A stretch of 64,000 nt of DNA from Leptidea sinapis (GCF_905404315.1 NC_066288.1:620001-684000), one strand, 5' to 3'; positions 23,827 to 36,453 are shown, counted from the stretch's first letter. Translations and numbers: made by a program. The notes: a model not told the origin generated them from the sequence alone.

Positions 23827-24590
23827 ATATTTTACCATTTACAACCATTTTGTAAAAGTCAGCTTTGATGAATTACATTTTATTTATGTAATATGATATT
23901 CACACTGATGCAAAAAAATACATGAAAGTTTTGACTTGCGAGAGTTAAAAAGGGAACCACAAAAAGAATGTAAAGAAATAAAGCTGAATTGTGAACATTT
24001 TACTGCCTATGAAATAAATTACAAACCAATTTATCAGTTTACTACAGAAACTAGGAAATTTTTAGGAAATTTATTACTTTTAAAAACACATTCCCAACAC
24101 TATTTTATACCTAAGCCCTATAATATTATTATGCTCTTACAAGGTAAGTCACTTGCAATAAAAGTAATTAAATTTAAACTATAATAACACTGAGTGATTT
24201 TACTTATAAAATTTGAAATACTTTTTAAGGATATTTAACAATTAAATAACAGAAATAAAAATTGTCAATATGATAAAAGTGACCCTGCTATTCTAGAGAG
24301 AAAAAAGAGCCGCCAAAACAGGTATTTCATGACATTTACATTGATGTATTTATTTTACATGCATTACTTACAGTAAAAAATTTACAGATGTGACGATCAT
24401 AGCCTAATTATAAAAAGCAACATAGACTTTAAAAAAAGACAACTCAAAATGATGGAATAGGGATATAAAATTAATATTATTTGATTAACAATTACTTAAC
24501 AACAACACAATTGGAACTTGAAATAGAAAATTGGAATTATTATAAAAATAAATTAGATTCACAAGAATTTTGTTACATATATATTATGTA

Positions 24591-24790
24591 CTAAAAATAA
24601 GTTTCAATAAATTGCCTTCTCCTAATATTGCCTTTTAATGTACTTGTAAAGACTTGTTGTATTGGTACTCTAGTAGAGTGGAATGCACTTCATGAAAATT
24701 TCTTCCTCAACAGAATACACATTATCTTCCATATCAATAGCGAAATTGTGGAGTACAGCACATACCACAATTGTCATTTTTTACTGTCTA
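24591..24790 (-). pseudogene. PIF/Harbinger nuclease C-terminal fragment
   Basis: Read leftwards, the frame gives MTIVVCAVLHNFAIDMEDNV and YSVEEEIFMKC. A neighbouring frame gives VPIQQVFTSTLKGNIRRRQF and then IETYF, with a stop at 24591-24593. The CAVLHN(F/I)AI block and the RRxxI end are characteristic of HARBI1-like nucleases, as I remember them. Only the last 60 or so residues remain, with a frameshift in the middle and no DDE residues. Confidence 0.65.
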
Positions 24791-25429
24791 TATTTCCATA
24801 CATGCTAAATCTTCTAAATCAATGAATTCTATTATATTCATGTCCATTTTTGTAGAACAAGTAACCTCAAAATAAAATTCAATGAAGTTTGACGTATGTC
24901 AAAAAGTTAGACCTTCGTTTAAACTAGGGGTCTTAGTGGTTTAACTATAGTACCAAAGGTGATGCATGGTTTAGTTTTAAAACTCGTTTTGTAATAAAAA
25001 TCAACTAAGTCCATGGTCTAAAGCTGTTTTAAACCCAGTACTATCTTTAGTCTACGTTTTGTGATAAGACGGTTTACGTTTAAATAGCATTTAACTTTGA
25101 AGTATCGAGATCCCCACACGTGGCGAGGCGTTTAACATAATTATGATAACTATGTCAAAGCGGTGCAGACCGTACTCGTACAACTAACTGAACGTCATTA
25201 GTTGATCAACGTGCTGCACGAGTTAACTAACTTAGTTTATAGTATGTAGTGCACGCCGTATACGTTACAATATTGGCTAGTTCAGTACAGAGTGAACAAC
25301 TCAAACTCTTGCTAAAGCTGTTTTGAAATGAATCACTCACTATCATGTTACTTTCAAGTCGCGTTGAGGGTAGGATAGTTTACATAGCGAGTTAATATGA
25401 GAAACATTACAATAATAGCGAAGAATTCA
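24791..25429. other. Probable Harbinger end sequence, otherwise unassigned
   Basis: 24900-25075 has repeated TTTAAAC/GTTTAA motifs and GTCTACGTTTTGTGA at 25050-25064. I suspect this is the right end of the dead Harbinger element. Nothing was recognised after 25080. Confidence 0.4.
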
Positions 25430-26375
25430 AAATATATGTAAAAAAATCTCCAAGTTCTTTAAGGTAGTTTGTCCTGAAGCGAAGACACGTTTCATTGCAG
25501 ATAAAATTAAAAACAGTAATAATATAGTAAACGCAACTTGGAATATAATTAATAATGAAACTGGTAGGTCAAGTTGCCGTAACTTTTCTATGTGTTTAAC
25601 TATTAATAATCGCGTTATAAACTCGGAAATAGAGATTGCAAATGAATTTGATAAATTCTTCTCCGAAATCCCAATTACTTATTTCGACCAAAGACCTAAA
25701 CTCTTCACCAAAAGCAGCACGGATATGCTTAAATTACATGTACCAGTATGTTCCATTGATTTGAAATTTTAGTTTAAGTTGGGACCTTAATGTTAGTGTT
25801 ATACAAAAATCTTCAAATTAATAAACCTAAGAAATATAAAGGACCTATGGACCTATACATTCGCCTAATATTGTAAAAAACATACTTGACATTATAGCAC
25901 CTGAATTAGCAATAATATTTAACGAATGCATAGATGAGCGTGTGTTGTCTGACCTCATAAATACATCGAAGTTATACCTTTGTTTAAATCGGCCAGTTCT
26001 TTTGATCCTGCTAATGTTAAGCCTATTTCAGTACTGCCTATTTTTAGTAGTAAGTCAGCAGTTACAAATGCATTTTTTTATTTTTGAACAATAATCAATT
26101 TGGATTCACCAGGGGTTATCAAAAATTAATGCAGGTTAAAGCTCATTGAATACATCTTTGCCTGGTAAGAGTCACAAGATGCATTAGGATTTTTTTGTGA
26201 TTTGTCCAAGGCATTTGACTGCGTCCACCATGAACTTTAATACGTAAAATAAAAGCATTATGGAGTAAAAAGGTGCAAACGTACATATAAATGACCAGAA
26301 ATTGGAACTTATGGATACTACGGTCTTCTTGGGTATCACGATAGATGAAAAGCTTAAAGCTTAATAATAACAACA
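25430..26375 (+). mobile_element. Degraded CR1/jockey-group LINE with internal loss
   Basis: The pre-RT linker NNIVNATWNIINNETGRSS and INSEIEIANEFDKFFSEIP is open (25520-25680). Then RT pieces in shifted frames follow: NIVKNILDIIAPELAIIFNE (25870-25930), KSASSFDPANVKPISVLP (25985-26040), NNQFGFTRGYQ, and GFFCDLSKAFDCVHHEL (26190-26235). It jumps straight to DTTVFLGITIDEKLK (26310-26355), so the YADD block is deleted. The family is that of 9291-12330. Confidence 0.7.
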
Positions 26376-26399
26376 GACTCTGTGTGAATGCGGCCATAG

Positions 26400-28078
26400 A
26401 GCGTAACCAAGGCTCCTAAGTATTCACACGAAATTTGTATATGGGCAGAGCCAACTGACGAAGCTGAAGACCGGTGACGGCAGGGTCGTTTCGTCTAAAC
26501 TATTGGGGGAAGTCGACAAATTTTACGGACAGTTATACACGACCTCACGGGCTCCTGTTATCAACAAGGCTGAATACCCAAGAGTCAAATCAACCCGACA
26601 CTATTCCGAAGATATCCCAGACGTGAGCCTGTACGAGATTAGTATGGCCCTAAAAGAGCTTAAAAACAACAAGGCGCCGGGTGATGATGCAATTACATCT
26701 GAGCTTCTGAGAGCTGGTGGTAGCCCAGTTCTTAAGACCCTCCAGAAACTGTTCAATTCCGTCATCCTCGAGGGCAAAACGCCGCAATCATGGCACAGAA
26801 ATTTAGTGGTGGTGTTAAAAAGGGCGATAAAATGCTTTTGAAGAACTTCAGGCCCATACCACTTCTGAGTCGTGCGCAGGCTTGACGACTTCCAGCCTCC
26901 TGAACAAGCTAGATTCCGAAAAGGCTTTAGAACCATAGACCACTAACATACGCTGTGGCAGGTTATACTGATGACGCAGGAGTATAACCAGCGACTATGC
27001 TTGCCGTTCATGGACTATGAGAAAGCCTTTGATTCGATCAAAACCTGGGCGGTGCTTCAGTCCCTCCAGAGGTGTCACATTGATTATCGATATATCAAAG
27101 CGTTGAAGTGTTTGTATGCCAAAGCTATCATGTCAGTCTATCTCCAGGATCAGATCTCGAACCTATCCGACTGCATCGGGGAGTCAGACAAGGCGATGTC
27201 ATATCGCCGAAGCTGTTCACCGCTGCTTCTGGACTGAAACGAACTGGGCATCAATATCAACGGCGAATACATTACTCACCCTCGATTCGCAGACGATATC
27301 GTAATCATGGCAGAAACCATAGAAGATTTAAGTCATAATATGCTCGATGGCCTCAATACAGCTTTCCAAGAAGTAATTCTCATAATAAACATGGACAAGA
27401 GGAAGACCATGTCAAATGGCCATGTCGCACCTACTCCCGTAACAATGGGGGACTGTACTCTTGAAATTGTTGACGAGTACGTCTACTTTGGATAATCCAG
27501 TTAGGCAGGTCCAATTTCGCAAAAGAGGTCCCTCGTCGAATGCAACTCAGATGGGCAGCGTTCGGGACGCTCCCTAAAATCTTCTCGTCCCAAATACCGC
27601 AGTGTCTGAAGGCGAACCAACCATCCAATGTGTTTTGCCAGTGATGACTTACGGTACGCAGACGTGGTTGCTAACTATGGGTCTGATGAGAATGCGCATG
27701 ATTACGCAGAAGGTAATGGAGAGGCATATGCTCAGAGTTTCCCTGCGAGATTGAATCAGAAAGGAGGAGATCCGTAGGAGAACTGAAGTCACCGACATAT
27801 CCCAAATGATTGCGAAACTGAAGTGGCAGTGGGCAGGGCACATAGATCGACGGACAGATGGCCGGGTGGGCAGAAAAGTCGTCGAATGGCGACCACGTAC
27901 CAGAAGACGCAGTGTTGGAAGGCGCCCCACAGGATGGACCGACGGTCTGGTCAAGATCGCCGGAATACGAGTACGTTGGATGAGGGCAGTGCAGGACCAA
28001 TCGTCGTGGAGATCTTTGCCTTGAGAGAAGCCTTTGTCCAGCAGTGCACGTCTTCCGGCTGATGATGGTGATGAAGAA
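26400..28078 (+). mobile_element. 5'-truncated RTE-like LINE
   Basis: The RT begins with LYEISMALKELKNNKAPGDD (26625-26680), then PFMDYEKAFDSIKTWAVLQS (27005-27065). A frame change then gives RGVRQGDVISPKLFTA (27170-27220) and FADDIVIMAETIEDLS (27288-27335). MDKRKTMSNGHVAPTPVTMG (27390-27450) and NVDEYVYFG-type wording follow. The 3' part, KLKWQWAGHIDRRTDGRVGR (27820-27880), ends in EAFVQQCTSSG and a stop near 28060. The 3' end is the short GATGATGGTGATGAAG tail usual for RTE. Several frameshifts and a missing endonuclease make it dead. Confidence 0.8.
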
Positions 28079-29535
28079 CTTTTTTATGAAATATAAAATA
28101 TAATTACAAAATACATAATTTGGTACAGATTGGATGCAGCACCTTGTATACTAATTTGTTATGTATAAAACAGCCATTGTAAAATACAATGGCTGTTTGA
28201 CCATGACTTTCTTGTATGTTCTTCTCACGAAATCTACATTATCCAAATATATTATCATACATTCGGTAATTTAAAAGAAATATTTATAGTGACATACTCA
28301 TTGAAAAGTATTGAAATTTGAATTGTGTTGAATTATCCAAAGTCTTTTTTTATGTTTTTATAAATATAAAGTTTACATGAAGCAACTGTTCATTTTTTCA
28401 ATGCCTTTCAATGAGTAATTTTACTCAGGAACTTTTCAGAAGTTTTACTTCTACCGTGTGTAAGTCACACACACACACATATAAATTTTTTATTTGTTTA
28501 TTACGTTAGTTATCGTATTGGGTATTACTTACGAGTATCTTTGTGTTTAAGATTATAATTCATTTTACCATCTAAACAAACAATATGCCTGAGTTATAAT
28601 AATCACCTACTTAATGGAGTTTCAAAACAAGTCTAGTTTTAATACGATAAAAGCTGTAAGTGTAAATTAATAAAAAAATACACACTACTCGGGTTCGCTA
28701 TGGTGGACTTAGAGACGTGACTGTGTCTTCGATAAGAAGGTCATTTTACGAAAGTAGGTATTTCCGCTTCGGTTGATCAGTATCACATAAATTAGAAATT
28801 GGGAAAAGGCAGTCTCTCTTTATTAACGTTACAAGCACAATATTTGATTGAGTGAAGTCACTGAAGTGAAGCATTCAGTGTAGTTGATTGGACTCGCTGA
28901 TGACCAGAGAAGATTACGGCTTGATTGAAATACGATAATCATATTGTTAACATTTCGTTTACAATAATAATAATAATAATATTGACTAACTTGTTTTTTA
29001 CACAGAAGTGAAGTTATACTTATTTTTTAAGAGGTTTCTATGATTTGGGAAATTCATTGAAAATAGTCACTCTATTACACTAGTTAGTAATATAAATATT
29101 AAAGAATAATGATAATAATGTAAGTCAGAGTAAACCTGTTTCCTGTTATCTTTTAATTAGTTTTGAATTCAGCTCATGTCCAAATATCGAAAATTATTTG
29201 ATAAGTTGAACGTTGCTTTCAAATAAAAATAAAAAAACAACACGAAATAATAATATAAATAGCGTAAGAGATGGACGTCACTATATGAGTATTATGTTGG
29301 TAGGTTTCTTGTTAAAAAGAGTTCCTTATTAACAGTGTTGTAGTGCTTGCCTTGCACAAGCTACTTTTGGTGGTTATTTTCAAGACACATAAAAGGCTAT
29401 TAATAATGGCAGCTATCCTGTAAGGAAACAAAAATATATCGCGACAAATGAGGATCATCCTGTACGCCTGCTGATGAGTTCTACGTACTCACTATTCAAT
29501 ATGTCATTGCATTTTAAAATGTTATTATATTACGT
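28079..29535. other. Non-coding stretch
   Basis: No gene was recognised. It has a (CA)n run near 28469-28480, a (AAT)n run near 28962-28980 and a hairpin at 28168-28198. Confidence 0.5.
28168..28198. repeat. 14-bp-arm hairpin
   Basis: AAACAGCCATTGTA (28168-28181) and TACAATGGCTGTTT (28185-28198) pair perfectly around AAA. Confidence 0.9.
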
Positions 29536-29539
29536 TTTT

Positions 29540-30200
29540 TATTGATAAGGAGGACAAACAAGCTTAAAGGGTCACCTGGTATTAAGTGATACCGCTACAC
29601 ACATTCTCTTGCAATATCAGAGGAATCACAGGAGTGTGGCTGTCCTTTAAAGAAGGTGTACGCGCTTTTTATGAAGGTAACTATGCCGTACCGTGCCGAA
29701 AACACCGAATAAGAAATACCATCATACCTCAGTATGGTTGTACGTGGAAAAAAGTTCCTTGAAAACCTCCACTATGGAGAAACGCTACACATCCAGATGG
29801 TGGGGATGATAATCTTATTTGTGGCGTGTGGCACGACGGTGCAAATCTGGAATTAGAATCGTAGAATACACACAATGAAGCGATGACTCTACGCATTGCT
29901 AGGTGATCGAGCCATTCACAGAGCACCTGGTCCCCGACAATTCAAGCTGCTCTGCGTTGCATGCGGTCAAATGGTTTGAGATGATGTTGGAGTGCGCCAG
30001 ACCAGGAATGACAGAAATACTCTATATCTGGCCGGACCTCCACTATGTAGAGCGCTAGAATGTGGGCCGGCTTGAAGTTCAAGCCTTAAAGTATTGCCGT
30101 GCTCTATTTATGACGCCCAGCTTTTTCGAAGCCAGTTTGGTTTTGCCTTCAAGGAAACTCCTCCTGACCGCAAAATTAGTAATTGCTCGGGATTTTGAAA
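29540..30200 (-). mobile_element. Degraded jockey-group LINE 3' part
   Basis: It is colinear with 12990-13600 in the same orientation, with many substitutions. It runs from the AGGAGGACAAACAAGC end through the CTATGGAG..CATCCAGATGGTGGGGATGAT segment to TTTATGACGCCCAGCTTTTTCGAAG. It reaches a little further upstream than the 13-kb copy, to about 30200. No long frame remains. Confidence 0.75.
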
Positions 30201-30249
30201 CCCAGAATACCAACACTAGGCGAGGCTTCAAGGGAGGACAAACTTAGTA

Positions 30250-31682
30250 AGTTTTACAAAGTGTTCTGTGAACAGCATTGATCACTTGGTGTTGCGTGAA
30301 GCTACAATGTGTCGTCTACCGGATTTATTTATTTTATGTCAATGAATAACAGAAGGGCAAATATTTTAATCCTCTAAGTATTCATTAGTAGAATAGTATT
30401 TTTAAGGGAGCTAATGAATTTTTTAATATTGGTTTCGGCTTTTATACTTAATAGAACACTTTCTGGTCACTTATTATAAATTTTAATTGACTTTGGATAA
30501 GGATAGTTATTTGAACAGCTGTTTGACCTGATTCCTGTCACGCTTGCCACAAGTGAGGGTATAATCCCCACATCTGGATGTCTGGCGTTGCTCAACAGTT
30601 TTCAAGGACTTAGACTAGAACTGAACCCCATGATGGCTGCAAATTTTGTAGACTTAGAGTTAGAGTTGCTTAATAAGAGTTACGAACAAGCAGTGACGAA
30701 ATCTCCCGTGGTAACAGTGCATTAGTCCAGTAGACAATCGTGGCCAGACACATTAGAAGCCTGCATTTTCAGATTTGAATAAAGTAAATAATAAAATAAA
30801 ATTAATTTCAGACCGTTGGCCCATAAATGTTAGTATTTCTTAGAAACTATGTTCATATATATTTTCACGTGGTATGTTAGTATATTTTTTTTTAAAACAG
30901 CAATGTTACTCCAATTAGACTTAAAATCTTATATCTCAAAGTGATGAGAGCAATTGGGATGTAAGTATTTCATTTGGCAGCGGGTTGAGGCGGCATTTGA
31001 ATGAGTTTTTCATTAAATACAACAATTTCACTGTTTTCAAATCTTCTTCAACATACATTATTATGATCCGAATTTACGTCAGAATCATTTCCAAATCCTG
31101 CAGAGCTTTGTGCTAAAATTGTTACAATGCCAAAATAAAATCAACGCAAAATCTATACGAGTCTGTAGCAGCTTATAGACTTATTTTATTTATGTAAATC
31201 TTGTTCAATGGAAGCGATTCAATACTAGCGTAAATATTGGTGAATATAAATTCAATAGCGACTGAATTACGATCGTTTCTTTTTGTCGCAGAAACCTGTT
31301 CTATAAAGATAATATCTTTTATGATAACGATAATTGTTATGATAGTATATGTATGTAATGAGTGCCTCTTTTTTTACAGTTTCGATTCAATTAGACGAAT
31401 GAATTACAATGATCTTACTAAAATAAAAAATAATCCCAAGCTCTCAAATAAATTGCAAAAATTATAAGCACAAATTTCGTTTTAACTTTGGAGAGTAAAA
31501 AATATATAAAAGGAAAACATGTGGTTGTGATATTCAAATTCATAATGTTATATATGTTTATTCGATGCTCGTCCAATAAATACAAACGATGATGAATCGT
31601 GATGAAGTCCATATTCCAGGTGGATTACCCGCGAAGATCTTCCAAAGGTTGAGAATTGTGAATTTGACTAGCTTGCTCGGGG
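30250..31682. other. No gene recognised
   Basis: Reading frames are short (76 codons or fewer) and unlike known families. The stretch 30520-30770 is somewhat GC-richer, but I cannot assign it. Confidence 0.5.
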
Positions 31683-32493
31683 CACGGACGAGTAAAAAAA
31701 GAAGGACTCCATGTCACCTTACATAACACCTTGTGAAAAAGTCTAAAAAAAAATACTATAAAAGTATTGGTGAATATATGATTATTTAAGGACGCGTTTG
31801 CGAATCCGACAAAAATAAGATATTTTTCGGTAGAGTGTGGATGAAATGAAACTAAATCTAACAAAACTGAAAATTGCCATAAATAGATTACTTCTTTATC
31901 TCCAATTAGCGGGAAATTTTTGCTTTGAAATTTTGATATTTTATGTCTTAAAAACGATTATCCGTTACCTCTTCACTCAAAATTGTTGAAATGGGGCTTC
32001 ATTCAGGATCATTTTTCTGCACTACTTATATAAATTTGTCTCTTAAAAAATACGTAAGAAAAGCAGATATAATATTTTTAGAAACACGGGAAATAAATTA
32101 ATGAATATGTTATATAATCTTAGAAAAAAATAAAAATGAATCGTCTAAAATTCATATATTTTTCTGATAGGCATGAGCTTTAATGTGTGGTATTAAGGGT
32201 TATTTTATCTTGTCACTCCGTACGCATTGCACAGAAAGTTCTATCGAAACTACGCCAGTCCGCGCTCGGCCGCCGTCGCGGGTAGACACTGTGTCGGTTG
32301 TAAGCAGCAGCTTGTGCTCGGAAAGATCGCTGTGCGAACATAAATATTTTTTATAAGCTCTACAATACTGTCTTCGATACTTTACATATTTTGTACGCAG
32401 ACAGATTTTCATAAAATTATGTTTCTGTATTTTCTTGAAGAATTAGTGATTTATAAGTTCATCTCTAAATATAAGGTCTATATTAAATCGTAA

Positions 32494-32830
32494 TCCAAGA
32501 TGGCGCTTATAAAATTGGCAACTTTTCTTCATGGGTGTCATTTTCATGGATTTCGGAGTCAATGATAACGAATATCGGGTTAAAATCGAAATCCAAGATA
32601 GCGCCTATGAATTTTACCAACTTCTCTTCATGGGTGTTATTCTCATGGTTTTCGGGGTCAACAATAACGAATATCGGGTCAAAATCGAAATCCAAGAAGG
32701 CACCTATGAAATTCACTAACTTTCCATCATGGCTGTCATTTTCATGGTTTTTTGGGGTCAACAATAACGAATATCGGGTTAAAATTGAAATCCGCCTATG
32801 AAATCTACAAACTTTTCTTCATGGGTGTCA
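32494..32830 (+). repeat. 99-bp minisatellite, forward array
   Basis: Unit starts (ATGGGTGTCATTTTCATGG and variants) fall at 32531, 32630, 32729 and 32821, with spacing 99, 99 and 92. Each unit holds ATAACGAATATCGGGT and AAATCGAAATCCAAGA. Because 99 is 33 codons, the array is open in several frames at once, so the apparent ORFs are artefacts. Confidence 0.9.
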
Positions 32831-33789
32831 TTTACAGCGTCAAAGCTAGAATTCATTAATAAACTTAAATTTTATTATAAAAGGCCTGTCTAACAAGATC
32901 CCAAATGCTAAATTAATTCTTCATTCCCTCAATAAGCTGTGAGTTGCAACCATACCTCAGAAAAAAAAAACGAAAGTTAATTATGTCCAATAAAGTACCA
33001 TTTGTTAATTGTATAAATTTACTAACTTATGATACCGCATAGGGGGGGCACATCGAAAGCAGCAGACAACACATAACATAGAAATATTTACGTTTCGACT
33101 TTTCACCCACAATATTTACAAAACACTTTCCGTTACCAAACTATTTAAAAAAATCTCAAATTTTGATTTTGAAAAACCTATCTAATTATACCCTACATGC
33201 AAAAAAAAATTTAATCCCTTTTTAAACCACAAGAAGCTCTATCCCTCTTATCAATTATTATCACCATATTATGTCAAGAAGACATATTTTGATAGATATT
33301 GTAATTATAAGGTTACATAAATGTAACGTATATCTTCCTTAATCCCGCATTATTTTTAAAAGACCAAAGGAAATGTCATGTGTCAAACCTGAATCTAACT
33401 TTCAAAGACCTATCGAACGATACCCCACAGTGTAAGTCTCCAGTAACTTTTTCATCTCCACTTTTAGGGGAGGTGTCCTTAGGGGGAAGCTACGTCCAAA
33501 GCATCAGACAACACGAAAAATGGCGTGCGTACAAAGTACACATGTCAGAAGTGAAACTTCTTTGTGAAAACTAATTTTTTAATCTCGTTTATATTAATAA
33601 TTATCCTAATCTGTTCTCTAAACCAATTGTTTTTTGACAATATTAGAAATTATTAGACCTGCACGATACAACGCTAATAGGGAAGATGATCTACCTCCCC
33701 TCTTCCTGATAAAAAACGTCCTTCATGTTCGTGATACTTTATTCCGTTTCATCCGTAAAAATTTTACCCTCATGCGGGCAAAGAAGTTG

Positions 33790-34125
33790 CACTTCAAAAA
33801 TGATCCCAAATTCGTTCTCTGCACCCTCAAGAAACTCGAATACGATATCCATATTGTTGAAATCATAATTTTGCGCGACACCCAATTTGGATTTAAAAAA
33901 TGATCCCAAATTCGTTCTCTGCACTCTCGAGAACCTCGGATTTGATATCTGTATTGATAAAATCATAATTTTGCACGGCGGCCATCTTGGATTTAGGAAT
34001 GTATCCCAAATTCGTTTTCTGCACCCTCGAGAACCACGAATATGATATCCATAATGTTGATTTCATAATTTTTGCGCGGCGGCCATCTTGGATTTCGAAA
34101 ATGATCCAAAATTTATGCGACAGAA
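33790..34125 (-). repeat. ~100-bp minisatellite, reverse array
   Basis: Unit starts (ATGATCCCAAATTCGTT and variants) fall at 33800, 33900, 33999 and 34101. The reverse complement contains AACGAATTTGGGATCA and GAAATCCAAGATGGCGGCC. It aligns with the forward array's AACGAATATCGGGTCA and GAAATCCAAGA, which shows common origin. Confidence 0.85.
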
Positions 34126-34445
34126 TTGTCATCTAAAGTTCTAATATTTAACTACTAAAGGAAAACATGAACCAATTATCAAAAATACATTGGTATTTAA
34201 AAAAACATGAAAGTTATCTGTGAAAAAAATTCATTTTATTCCCGCATTTAACTTTAAGTACGTGTAGGTGTTTGAGCGGTGTCAGTGTAGTGATGCGATT
34301 CGATACCTTTCAGTTTTGAGAACGCGTCCTTAAGGGAGAAAAAATTGTGTTACTGGTATATCCCGTAACCGCACACACACTAGCATAAAGGTGCTTCACT
34401 TGCTAATATCACGGCGCGGAGTCCTTCTTTTTTTACTAGTCCGTG

Positions 34446-34879
34446 GCTCAGGGCTCAAAAATAGCGAACAAGTCCCCCTTGATATATGCTTGAAAATTAT
34501 TGGTGGTGCATCCGCCCGATACAGTTGGTTATGTTACAAAAGTTTGTGAAGTTTATTATAAATAGCAGTACGAGTGTTTGGAACATGCTTTATACATTTA
34601 TTATAATATTGCCGTAATACTGTAATGGAATTAATTTAAATGATTTTCCGACACCTTCCATTTTAAAAAGCTTTTAAATTCAAACTTGTATCAATGGTTA
34701 TGAAACAACTAACTACTTAGACCCGCGTAGCATATCAAGTCAAGTTCAAAGAACTGGTGAGCAGCACCGTGCTATATATTACACGAACCATTTGGAGCCA
34801 CTTTTAACCTTCTCAAAACTCAAAAACCATTCACATGGACATGTCAAATTTATATATTGAGACTTGCTAGGCACACATT
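34446..34879. other. Non-coding stretch
   Basis: Nothing was recognised between the foldback-like element and the dispersed repeat. Confidence 0.5.
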
Positions 34880-35060
34880 ATTGCTCCGATTTTCTAGACT
34901 CGGGCACGGCACTGTCCCCGCCAAGTCAAAATGAGCAGCACGCCCGTACCAACCATTATCGAAGCAGTTCAGGAGATCTACTCGCAAAATCGACAACGAT
35001 ATGTTCGGAACGATACGATAATACTCCGAATAAATCGCACCTACCCTACTCTAACAAATG
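34880..35060 (-). repeat. Dispersed repeat, longest copy
   Basis: Its reverse complement joins the two halves seen separately at 3206-3300 and 20690-20765. First comes TTCGGAGTATTATCGTATCG and TTGTCGATTTTGCGAGTAGA, then GAACTGCTTCGATAATGG and GACTTGGCGGGGACAGTGCC. Confidence 0.6.
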
Positions 35061-35159
35061 TTTGTATTCTATCTTGTCTTCTATGAAAGAGGAAGGCTAT
35101 CCACAAAAATAAAAAAAGACAGAGTTTTTATTCAAGAAGTAAAAGATACTGGAAAGGAA

Positions 35160-35895
35160 TCAATTTCGATTATCTACAGTCTCTCATAGAAAAATTTAAA
35201 GAAATAAATATTATGACTATTCATTGTCAGTACATTTATGAAAATTTAATATACGTTCACAAAAATCGTCACCTTTTTGCTCTTAATAGTGTTTTTATTA
35301 TTATAACACTAGAAATAAGGGATTGCTTGTAACTAATTCTAGTAGGCTTCATAAGATACATAATAGCTTTAAGGGTAAATGTATACACTTCTATAATAAA
35401 GTCCCAGCCACTGTTATGGCATTATATAAATAAAATTAAATGTTTTATAAAAAAAATGGCTCTGTCGTAAATCCTATTACTCCACTGCTGAATATCTAAA
35501 TGATCGGACAGCCTGGGACTAGATTGTGATTATTTTATAGCGATAGAAATGATTATACAATATTGTATATTTTAATCGAAAAGAGCGCAAAAAAGAATGC
35601 TGGGAGAGTTTCTTGCGCCGCTTCTTCTCTCTCAGAGCGCCATTTGTTTCCGAAGCGGTAGTAGTATCTAGTAGTTATTAGAAATGACATCAAAAATAAT
35701 TCTAAAGGAATCAATTTTGAGAAAATAAATGCCTTTTGTGCCTTTTATGCCTTTTACAAAAATAAATGAGATGCCATCAATACATTAAAACATAACTTGT
35801 CTTGAAAAACCAAGTATCGTAACTCAGTTCTTCTACCATAAAAAGTTGTGAGATCCATGTAATACCAAGTCGGTCAATTTATATAGTCCGTAGGA
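35160..35895 (+). mobile_element. LINE 3' end (CR1/jockey group)
   Basis: EKFKEINIMTIHCQYIYENL and IYVHKN (35188-35260) match EKFKEINILTVASQYIFDNV at 49110. A stretch parallel to SKGLLVTNSIRL follows (35310-35350), then the 3' UTR with GAGCGCAAAAAAGAATGCTG and the CAATTTTGAGAAAATAAATG tail (35710-35760). Only the extreme C-terminus is present. The same 3' end lies reversed at 11703-12155. Confidence 0.75.
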
Positions 35896-36355
35896 CCCTG
35901 AAGTAGTTCAGGGTCCTTCTCTCATAAGTTAATACGTAATTAGCTGTCCTTCCAACAGTGTATATTTTATTTATTTAAGCCTTAAAACCACCTTTAACTT
36001 AACAAAACTGTTACTCTAATATAAAATCTAGTTTATACTTCATCCCACTGCTGGGCGAAGGCCTACCCATTTTTCTTCCACAATATTTTGTCAGCTGTTG
36101 ATCGGATCCAGAGTACTCCTTCAAAGGCAATTAATTCGTCGTTTTATGTCCCTCGGATACCATGATGTGACCAGACTACTAAAGTCTAGGCTAGATCTTC
36201 TTGTTATATGTCCTGCCAGTTCCATTTAATTCTTTTCGTTATTCTTGCTACATCTTATAGTTAACTTTTTTGTCTTATGTTTTTATTTGGTATCTTATCT
36301 ATTAACCTTATGTTTATAAAATTTCTTTCCGTTTCGCTGTGCTGTTTTGACTTTG
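35896..36355. other. Target region of the LOA-like insertion
   Basis: 36040-36070 has CCCACTGCTGGGCGAAGGCC, a fragment like the reversed end of RTE-type LINEs. The rest is unassigned. Confidence 0.4.
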
Positions 36356-36370
36356 TAATTGACCATAATA
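36356..36370. repeat. Target-site duplication, left copy
   Basis: TAATTGACCATAATA here is identical to 40311-40325. It adjoins the 3' end of the LOA-like element. Confidence 0.95.
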
Positions 36371-36453
36371 GGTTATAGGTTATAGGTTATCACGGGCTAT
36401 TATCCGCAACTCGACGACTACAGCGCGCCTATTTTGCGTGGTGAGGAGGGCGG

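Larger units (their letters stand above)
31683..34445. mobile_element. Foldback-like element with inverted minisatellite arms
   Basis: The terminal inverted repeats 31683-31710 and 34418-34445 (28 bp, one mismatch) begin CACGGAC(G/T)AGTAAAAAAAG. Inside, a ~99-bp minisatellite at about 32494-32830 and a ~100-bp minisatellite at about 33790-34120 are built from the same unit in opposite orientation. The central part (32830-33780) has no transposase-like frame. Known foldback elements also have long arms of short tandem repeats; I infer a non-autonomous relative. I could not define target duplications. Confidence 0.65.

Noticed and set aside
28469..28480. Short CA repeat
   Set aside because: Ordinary microsatellite without further significance.
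32531..32801. Overlapping open frames of 60-90 codons on both strands
   Set aside because: They are a by-product of a 99-bp (33-codon) minisatellite, which keeps several frames open.
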